Source of the DNA: Oscillospiraceae bacterium
GTDB lineage: Bacteria; Bacillota; Clostridia; Oscillospirales; Oscillospiraceae
Assembly (NCBI GenBank): GCA_902767395.1
Contig: CACXHI010000113.1
Span: 1-18,188, forward strand
Direction: 5' to 3'
Length of the DNA stretch: 18,188 bases
Below are positions 12,327-18,188 of this stretch, one piece after another. Positions within the stretch are counted from its first letter, which is position 1, and each line of letters begins with the position of its first letter. A model generated the notes under the pieces. That model saw only the letters and a list, made by a program, of their open reading frames with translations, was not told the origin of the DNA and ran no database searches. Both the position numbers and the translations under genes were made by a program.

Positions 12327-14663
12327 TTGGCAAAAAAACCGAACCGTCCGCTCAAAGCGCCCACGGCCGCTCCTGCCTTTAACCGGGAGAAGGCCGGGCA
12401 CGGTGTGCTGCGCCGCACGACCTTCATCATGGTGTTCTGCGGAATCGTGCTGTTTATCCCGCTGTTCATGCGTCTGTTCAAGCTCATGGTGCTCGAACAC
12501 GACCAGTATGAATCCCGTGCGATCAGCAACCAGACCCGCTCCACCGCAGTGACTGCGGATCGCGGCACGATTTACGACTGCAACATGAACATTCTTGCCT
12601 CCACAAAGACCGTAGAGAACGTCTTCATTGACCCGTGGGAAATTCACAACGCCAAGGAAGACGTGGACTTCATCGCCGAGGGTCTGGCCAAGATTCTGGA
12701 GATTGATCCGGACTCGATCCGCGAAAAGGCTGCCAAGCTGGACCGCCGGTATGAGATTATTGCGCGCAAGCGCGAGCCGGAGCAGGCGGATGCCGTGCGC
12801 AGCTTTATCTCTGAGAACAAGCTGAGCGGAATCCATCTGGAATCCGACTCGATGCGCTACTATCCCTCCGGCTCCACGGCGGCGCAGGTGATCGGCTTCA
12901 CCAACGCGGAGAACCGGGGCGGCGAGGGCTTGGAGGCCTACTACGACGAGGTGCTTCAGGGAACCGCCGGTGCGGTAATCACCACAAAGGGCAATTACGA
13001 AACGCAGATGCTCTACTCCTATGAGAAATACTATAACGCCAGCGACGGCAACTCGCTGGTTCTGACCATTGACTCCACGGTGCAGCTCTATCTGGAAAAG
13101 AACCTGAAGGCCGCCATTGAGAAATACGACGTCAAAAACGGTGCGTTCGGCATTATGATGGACGTGAACACCGGCGCGATTCTCGGCATGGCGATTGAGG
13201 GCAGCTACGATCCCAATCACTATCTGGAGATCATGGATCTGTCCGTGCTCAAGGAGCTCGACGAGCTCTCCGCCGAAATGGAAGGCTATAACAAGGAAAG
13301 CGACGACTACAAAGCGCTGGCAAAGCAGTACAACTCGCTTGAGGCCTCCGCACGGCTGAAGCAGTGGAGAAACCGCTGTGTCTCCGACGGCTATGAGCCC
13401 GGCTCCACCTTTAAGACCATCACCCTTGCTGCCGCGCTGGAGGAACAGGCGGTCAATTTGGACACCACCTTCTTTTGCAGCGGCGCCAAGGATTACCGCG
13501 ACCGCGAAGCCACCCTCCATTGCTGGAAGGAGCAGGGCCACGGCTATGAAACTCTGCCCAAAGCCCTGCAAAACTCCTGCAACATTGCCTTTGCAGACAT
13601 CGGCATTCTGCTTGGCGGCAGCAAGCTCTACGACTATATCGACGCGCTGGGACTGCTGGAAAAAACCGGCATTGATATGGCGGGCGAAACCACCGGCGTC
13701 TTCCACTCCAGAGACAAATTGATGGAAAACGCCCAGCTTACCACCGTGGCCTTCGGTCAGTCGGTCAAGCCAACGCCAATCCAGATGGTGCGGGCCATTT
13801 CCGCCGTGGTAAACGGCGGGTACGTCCTCAAGCCCTACGTCGTTTCTGAGATTCTGGACGAGAACGGAACCGTGATTCAGAAGAACGGAAAGACCGTTCT
13901 GCGGCAGGCAATCAGCGCCGAGACCTCCAAGCTCATGTGTACGCTGATTGAGTCCGTCGTCACCGACGGCACCGCCAGCAACGCCAAGCTCCCCGGCTTC
14001 CGCGTGGGCGGCAAGACCGGCACCTCCGAGAAGCTTGACGTCTACGAAAATGGCGTTCTGACGCAGGACCGCATTGTTTCCTTCGTGGGCATTGCCCCGA
14101 TGGACCATCCCCAGTATATCTGTCTGGTCGCACTGGACTCTCCGAGCCGCGAAACCGGCATTTACGTCTCCGGCGGCGTGATGGCTGCCCCGGTCGTCCG
14201 GGACATCTTCGCGGACACCCTGCTCTATCTGGGGGTTCAGCCGGACTACACCGACGTGGACATGAGCACCGTCAACGTACTGATGCCCGACGTGCGGGAT
14301 CAGGACGAAGCTGCGGCAGCGGCGCTTTTGCAGGAGCAGAGTCTGACCTATACGACCGTGGGCAGCGGTGAAGTCGTCACCGGCCAGATCCCCGCCCCCG
14401 GCGAACAGCTTCCCGGCAACTCCAAGGCCATTCTCTATCTGGGCGAGGCGGTTCCCACCGACGAGGTCACGGTTCCCGATCTGAAGAATCTGACTCCGGA
14501 TGAGGCAAAGGCCGTGATGGAAAACAGCGGCCTGTATTTGCAGACCAAGGGCTCATACCGCTATTACTCCGTGGTGACGGATCAGGACTACGCACCCGGC
14601 GAGACGGTCCCCAGAGGCACCACAATCACCGTGGAGCTGACGGATCAGACCGCGCTGGATTAA
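12327..14663 (+). CDS. spoVD: class B penicillin-binding protein with two PASTA domains (SpoVD/FtsI type)
   Basis: A 778-residue membrane transpeptidase that crosslinks peptidoglycan. It has one N-terminal transmembrane helix (about 32-50), a dimerisation domain, and a transpeptidase domain with SxxK (S360 acylated, K363), SCN (417-419) and KTGT (563-566). Two PASTA domains follow (about 651-710 and 714-775). A charged insertion of roughly 25 residues (about 308-345) precedes the SxxK motif. The start is TTG at 12327 with GAGGTGA 6 nt upstream. It is the only PBP between ftsL and murE, where B. subtilis has both pbpB and spoVD. It could be the sole septal enzyme or the cortex enzyme; the sequence does not settle which. 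SpoVD is the usual name for clostridial genes at this place. Confidence 0.9.
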   Translation: MAKKPNRPLKAPTAAPAFNREKAGHGVLRRTTFIMVFCGIVLFIPLFMRLFKLMVLEHDQYESRAISNQTRSTAVTADRGTIYDCNMNILASTKTVENVFIDPWEIHNAKEDVDFIAEGLAKILEIDPDSIREKAAKLDRRYEIIARKREPEQADAVRSFISENKLSGIHLESDSMRYYPSGSTAAQVIGFTNAENRGGEGLEAYYDEVLQGTAGAVITTKGNYETQMLYSYEKYYNASDGNSLVLTIDSTVQLYLEKNLKAAIEKYDVKNGAFGIMMDVNTGAILGMAIEGSYDPNHYLEIMDLSVLKELDELSAEMEGYNKESDDYKALAKQYNSLEASARLKQWRNRCVSDGYEPGSTFKTITLAAALEEQAVNLDTTFFCSGAKDYRDREATLHCWKEQGHGYETLPKALQNSCNIAFADIGILLGGSKLYDYIDALGLLEKTGIDMAGETTGVFHSRDKLMENAQLTTVAFGQSVKPTPIQMVRAISAVVNGGYVLKPYVVSEILDENGTVIQKNGKTVLRQAISAETSKLMCTLIESVVTDGTASNAKLPGFRVGGKTGTSEKLDVYENGVLTQDRIVSFVGIAPMDHPQYICLVALDSPSRETGIYVSGGVMAAPVVRDIFADTLLYLGVQPDYTDVDMSTVNVLMPDVRDQDEAAAAALLQEQSLTYTTVGSGEVVTGQIPAPGEQLPGNSKAILYLGEAVPTDEVTVPDLKNLTPDEAKAVMENSGLYLQTKGSYRYYSVVTDQDYAPGETVPRGTTITVELTDQTALD

Positions 14664-14687
14664 TCTTAAAAACAGAGGTAAAAACGC

Positions 14688-16142
14688 ATGAAGCTTTCCG
14701 AGCTTTTGAAGGACATCCGCGTATTGGACGCCAACGCGGATCTGAATACCGAAATTACCGGGGTTCGCTATGACTCCCGGCTGGTACAGCCCGGCGACCT
14801 GTTCGTGGCAATCACGGGCTATGCCGCAGACGGACACCGCTTTATCCCGGACGCGGTCAGCAAGGGCGCCGTCTGCGTCGTCTGCGAGCGCAAGCCCACT
14901 GTGGAGATTCCCTACGTGCTCGTTGCCAATGCCCGCGCCGCTCTGGCGGCCCTCGGGGCAAGCTGGTTCGACCACCCGGCAGAGAAGATGACCATTCTCG
15001 GCGTCACCGGAACGAACGGAAAAACCACCGTCACCTATCTGCTCAAATCCGTTTTGGAACAGGTGCTGGGGGCGAAGGTCGGTCTGATCGGCACGATTCA
15101 GAACATGATCGGCAGTACGGTTCTGCCCACGGAGCGCACCACCCCGGAAAGCTTCGAGCTGCAAGGGCTGTTTGCCGAAATGGCCGCAGCCGGCTGCACC
15201 CACGTGGTGATGGAGGTCTCCTCCCACGCGCTGGCCCTGCACCGGGTGGACTGCATTCCCTTTGCCGTCGGCGCGTTTACGAACCTGACGGAGGACCATC
15301 TGGATTTCCATGAGACTATGGAGGCTTACCGACAGGCCAAGGCCCTGCTCTTCCGGCGCTGTGCCTTCAGCGTCTTCAACGTCGACGACGCGCAGGTGGC
15401 CAAGACCGTGGAGGAGGCCGCAAGCTGGACCCTGACCACCTCGGTGGACGGACAGCCGACGGCGGAGCTCACCGCCTCGGACGTCGTGCTGGCCTCTGAC
15501 CGCGTCAGCTTCACCGCACACTATGAGCAAAGCGACTGTCCGGTTACGCTGGGGATTCCCGGCAGGTTCTCCGTCTACAACGCTCTGACGGTTCTGGGCA
15601 TGGCAATCGGCATTGGAGTCCCCGTTGCAGCCGCAGCGAAGGCACTGGCCAACGCCAAGGGCGTCAAGGGCCGAATGGAGGTCGTTCCGACGCCCGGCAA
15701 GGACTACACAGTGCTCATCGACTACGCCCACACACCGGACGCGCTGGACAACGTCCTGACCACGGTAAAGGGCTTCTGCAAGGGGCGGCTCATTGCGGTC
15801 TTTGGCTGCGGCGGCGACCGCGACGCCGCAAAGCGCCCCATTATGGGGCAGATCGGCGTGCGGCTGGCGGATCTTTCGATCATTACCTCCGACAATCCCC
15901 GCACCGAGGACCCGAACAAGATCATTGCCGACATTCTCAAGCAGATCGTTGCGCCCTGCCATCCCTATCTTGTGGTGGAGAACCGACGCGAGGCCATTGC
16001 CCGGGCCATGCGCGAGGCCAAAGCGGACGATATCATCGTGCTGTGCGGCAAGGGCCATGAGGACTATCAAATCATCGGAACGCAGAAGCTGCACCTCGAC
16101 GAGCGCGAAGAGGTGGCAAAGCAATTGACGGGAGCCGACTGA
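14688..16142 (+). CDS. murE: UDP-MurNAc-L-Ala-D-Glu:meso-diaminopimelate ligase
   Basis: A 484-residue cytoplasmic Mur ligase that adds the third stem-peptide residue using ATP. The P-loop is GTNGKTT (108-114). K218 in the AKALLFRR segment is the probable carbamylated lysine. DNPR at 402-405 is the motif that distinguishes diaminopimelate-adding MurE from lysine-adding enzymes (DNPA or other), so this organism probably has meso-Dap peptidoglycan. The ATG at 14688 has AGAGGT 8 nt upstream and follows the PBP stop by 24 nt. MurF follows after 27 nt, so one operon is likely. Confidence 0.96.
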   Translation: MKLSELLKDIRVLDANADLNTEITGVRYDSRLVQPGDLFVAITGYAADGHRFIPDAVSKGAVCVVCERKPTVEIPYVLVANARAALAALGASWFDHPAEKMTILGVTGTNGKTTVTYLLKSVLEQVLGAKVGLIGTIQNMIGSTVLPTERTTPESFELQGLFAEMAAAGCTHVVMEVSSHALALHRVDCIPFAVGAFTNLTEDHLDFHETMEAYRQAKALLFRRCAFSVFNVDDAQVAKTVEEAASWTLTTSVDGQPTAELTASDVVLASDRVSFTAHYEQSDCPVTLGIPGRFSVYNALTVLGMAIGIGVPVAAAAKALANAKGVKGRMEVVPTPGKDYTVLIDYAHTPDALDNVLTTVKGFCKGRLIAVFGCGGDRDAAKRPIMGQIGVRLADLSIITSDNPRTEDPNKIIADILKQIVAPCHPYLVVENRREAIARAMREAKADDIIVLCGKGHEDYQIIGTQKLHLDEREEVAKQLTGAD

Positions 16143-16169
16143 GCGCTGCCGATCGGCGGAGGATCTGCT

Positions 16170-17504
16170 ATGATAACACTGAAACAGGCCGCCCAATGGT
16201 GCGGCGGCAAGGTTCTGCCGGAATATGAAAACGTCGCCTTTCTCGGCGCGGAGAACGACTCCCGCTCCATTCTGCCCGGCCAGCTGTTCGTGGCGCTGCG
16301 GGCGGCGCGGGACGGTCACGATTTCATCGGAAAAGCGATGGAGGCCGGCGCAGCGGCGGCGCTGGGGGAGCGGCAGCTTCCCGGTGTGCCGATGATCGTC
16401 GTGCCGGACAGTCTGACCGGCTTGCAGAAAATCGCACGCGGCTGGCGTCAGACGCTGGGCGAAACCCGCTTCATTGGTCTGACCGGCAGCGTCGGCAAGA
16501 CTACCACCAAGGAGATGACGGCGACTGCCTGCGCGGCAGTCTACCGCACCCAATGGACGCAAAAAAACTACAACAACGACATTGGCGTTCCCCGGACGCT
16601 GCTGGAGCTGCGGCCTGAGACGGAGCTGGCTGTCGTGGAAATGGGCATGAATCACGCCGGAGAACTGTCCCGCCTCACCCGGCTGGCCCTGCCGGACGTC
16701 GCCGTGATTACCAACGTTGGAACGATGCACATAGAAAATCTCGGCAGCCGCGAGGGCATTTGCAAGGCCAAGCTGGAGCTGCTGGAGGGCCTGTCCCCGG
16801 ACGGCGTGGCGGTTCTCAACGGTGACGAGCCCCTGCTGCGCAGGGCTTCACCCGCCTGCAAAACGCTCTGGTTCGGCCTCGGCACGGACTGCGACCTGCG
16901 GGCGGAGGCGGTTCGCACCTCCGCGTTTGAGACCGCCTTCACCGCCGTCGGCTTTGGCGAGCGGGTGGACGTGCTTCTGCCCACGCCGGGTGAGCACAAC
17001 GCCCTCAACGCGCTGGCCGCCATGCTGGCAGCCCACTGTGTCGGCGTTCCGCTCCGGAAGGCTGCCGAGGCGCTGCGAAGCTTTGTCAATACCGGCGACC
17101 GACTGCGCACCTACCGACAGGACGGCTACACCGTGATTGCGGACTGCTACAACGCCGGGCCGGAATCCGCTCGGGCCGCGTTGAGGGTTCTGCGCGACAT
17201 TCCCACTGAGGGCCGCAAGATCGCCGTGCTGGGCGATATGCTGGAGCTGGGAGACTTTGCTCCCGCCGCCCACCGCGCCGTGGGCGAGCAGGCCGCGCAG
17301 AGCGCGGATCTGATTCTGGCCTACGGGCCGCTGTCGCGGGAGCTGACCGCCGCCGCCGGAGGAAAGGCGCGGCACTTTGAGGCGAAGGAAGACCTGCTCG
17401 CCGCGCTCCGCGCAAGCGCGCAGAGCGGCGACGTGCTGCTGTTCAAGGGCAGCCACGGGATGCATCTCGAGCAGGTCATGAACGCATTTTTCAGCAAGCA
17501 CTGA
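16170..17504 (+). CDS. murF: UDP-MurNAc-tripeptide:D-Ala-D-Ala ligase
   Basis: A 444-residue cytoplasmic ligase that attaches D-Ala-D-Ala, completing UDP-MurNAc-pentapeptide. The P-loop is GSVGKTT (106-112). QKNYNNDIGVP (131-141) and EMGMNHAGE (157-165) are characteristic of MurF rather than MurC, D or E. An N-terminal domain for UDP-substrate binding (about 1-85) and a C-terminal domain (about 300-444) are present, of usual length. The ATG at 16170 has GGAGG 7-8 nt upstream. Confidence 0.96.
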   Translation: MITLKQAAQWCGGKVLPEYENVAFLGAENDSRSILPGQLFVALRAARDGHDFIGKAMEAGAAAALGERQLPGVPMIVVPDSLTGLQKIARGWRQTLGETRFIGLTGSVGKTTTKEMTATACAAVYRTQWTQKNYNNDIGVPRTLLELRPETELAVVEMGMNHAGELSRLTRLALPDVAVITNVGTMHIENLGSREGICKAKLELLEGLSPDGVAVLNGDEPLLRRASPACKTLWFGLGTDCDLRAEAVRTSAFETAFTAVGFGERVDVLLPTPGEHNALNALAAMLAAHCVGVPLRKAAEALRSFVNTGDRLRTYRQDGYTVIADCYNAGPESARAALRVLRDIPTEGRKIAVLGDMLELGDFAPAAHRAVGEQAAQSADLILAYGPLSRELTAAAGGKARHFEAKEDLLAALRASAQSGDVLLFKGSHGMHLEQVMNAFFSKH

Positions 17505-17577
17505 GTACGGTGCGGGCCGATCCCCGCTGTCGCGGCGTGCTTTCCGATGATCCCAACAGAAAAACGGAGGAATCCCC

Positions 17578-18188
17578 ATGGAAGACGGACAAATTCTCAC
17601 AATCATTCTTTCCCTCCTTCCCTGCTTTGTGGTCGCACTGATCGCAGGGCACTTCATCATTCCCTGGCTGCGCGCCTTGAAGGCGGGGCAGACCATCCGC
17701 GAGATTGGGCCGAAGTGGCACAACTCCAAGGCCGGGACCCCTGCGATGGGCGGTTTGATCTTCATTCTGGCAGCCGGATTGGGTACGCTGGTGCTGTGCC
17801 TCGTCTACGGGCGCTGGACCTCCGCGCTGGTTTTCGCCTTCTCGCTGGTGTTCGGCGTGATCGGCTTTATCGACGACTTCTTCAAGGTCAAGAAAAAGCA
17901 GAACGAAGGCCTGACGCCCCTGCAAAAGCTGCTGCTCCAGCTTGTCGCGTCGGCGCTCTATCTCTACGTGCTCTATCGGATCGGGCATCTGACCCCCTCC
18001 GTCTGGCTCCCCTTCACAACCGGGGCCTGGTCCATTCCAATCTGGGTCTATATCCCGTTTGCCGTCTTCGTAATCGTCGGCTGCGTCAACGCGGTGAATC
18101 TCACCGACGGCATCGACGGGCTGGCGACCGGCGTGACCATGCCGGTCATGGTGTTCTTCCTCGTCACGGCGATTGCATTGAAGAAAGC
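17578..18188 (+). CDS. mraY: phospho-MurNAc-pentapeptide transferase MraY (cut at window end)
   Basis: The first 203 codons of an integral membrane enzyme that transfers phospho-MurNAc-pentapeptide to undecaprenyl phosphate, making lipid I. Visible family motifs are GPKWHNSKAGTPAMGG (44-59), IDDFFKVK with D99 and D100, and NLTDGIDGLA (174-183) with D177 and D180 at the Mg-binding site. Several hydrophobic helices alternate with these loops. The start is ATG at 17578 with CGGAGG 8 nt upstream, 73 nt after murF. Full-length MraY is about 320 residues, so the last third lies outside. The 73-nt gap shows no terminator. Confidence 0.96.
   Translation, partial: MEDGQILTIILSLLPCFVVALIAGHFIIPWLRALKAGQTIREIGPKWHNSKAGTPAMGGLIFILAAGLGTLVLCLVYGRWTSALVFAFSLVFGVIGFIDDFFKVKKKQNEGLTPLQKLLLQLVASALYLYVLYRIGHLTPSVWLPFTTGAWSIPIWVYIPFAVFVIVGCVNAVNLTDGIDGLATGVTMPVMVFFLVTAIALKK

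Noticed and set aside
14553..16730. 725-codon minus-strand ORF over murE and murF
   Set aside because: Antisense shadow; murE and murF have complete catalytic motifs and ribosome binding sites on the plus strand.
1..18188. Mobile elements, CRISPR, phage genes, tRNA or rRNA
   Set aside because: No transposase, integrase, direct-repeat/spacer array, tRNA cloverleaf or rRNA segment was recognised on either strand.

Overview
The window looks like the chromosome of a GC-rich, endospore-forming member of the class Clostridia, most likely close to Oscillospiraceae. That is inferred from gene content, since no taxonomic marker is present. Two sporulation genes (an uninterrupted pro-sigma-K gene and spoIIR) sit beside a dcw cell-wall and division cluster, a CIRCE-controlled small heat-shock gene, and a MurE with the DNPR motif of meso-diaminopimelate-type peptidoglycan. 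Most genes have strong GAGG or AGGAGG ribosome binding sites, and many start with GTG or TTG.

Left part (1-3990). A possible partial gene runs off the left edge on the minus strand, next to two GC-rich hairpins and a perfect 14-bp palindrome. A membrane-anchored polysaccharide deacetylase with a Thr/Pro/Glu-rich linker follows on the plus strand. It converges on sigK (minus) across a terminator. Then come hsp20 (minus; a strong sigma-A promoter with a CIRCE operator over its -35 box) and spoIIR (minus). The spoIIR ribosome binding site lies inside an 11-bp or longer hairpin.

Middle part (3989-10076, all minus). An overlapping pair of ABC exporter half-transporters has the split active-site signature of a heterodimer, with one degenerate and one canonical ATP site. 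Upstream lies an RsgA-type circularly permuted GTPase gene. It is preceded by a roughly 295-nt leader that starts at a near-perfect sigma-A promoter and contains an intrinsic terminator with a competing long-range pairing. This leader is the best candidate in the window for an undescribed regulatory RNA. A Cof-type HAD phosphatase gene follows, reading towards rsgA and separated from it by two terminator-like hairpins and a possible 30-codon ORF.

Right part (10184-18188, plus). This is a dcw cluster in the order mraZ, rsmH, ftsL, PASTA-type class B penicillin-binding protein (SpoVD/FtsI), murE, murF, mraY (cut by the window end). It starts from a sigma-A promoter followed by 10-bp-phased repeats that fit MraZ autoregulation. 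A strong intrinsic terminator plus a second long hairpin divides ftsL from the PBP gene, so the cluster probably has internal control there. Together these genes supply rRNA methylation, the FtsL divisome scaffold, septal or cortex transpeptidation, and synthesis of UDP-MurNAc-pentapeptide and lipid I. Apart from the regulatory RNA structures, most of the window is ordinary core genome. No mobile element, CRISPR array, tRNA or rRNA was seen.
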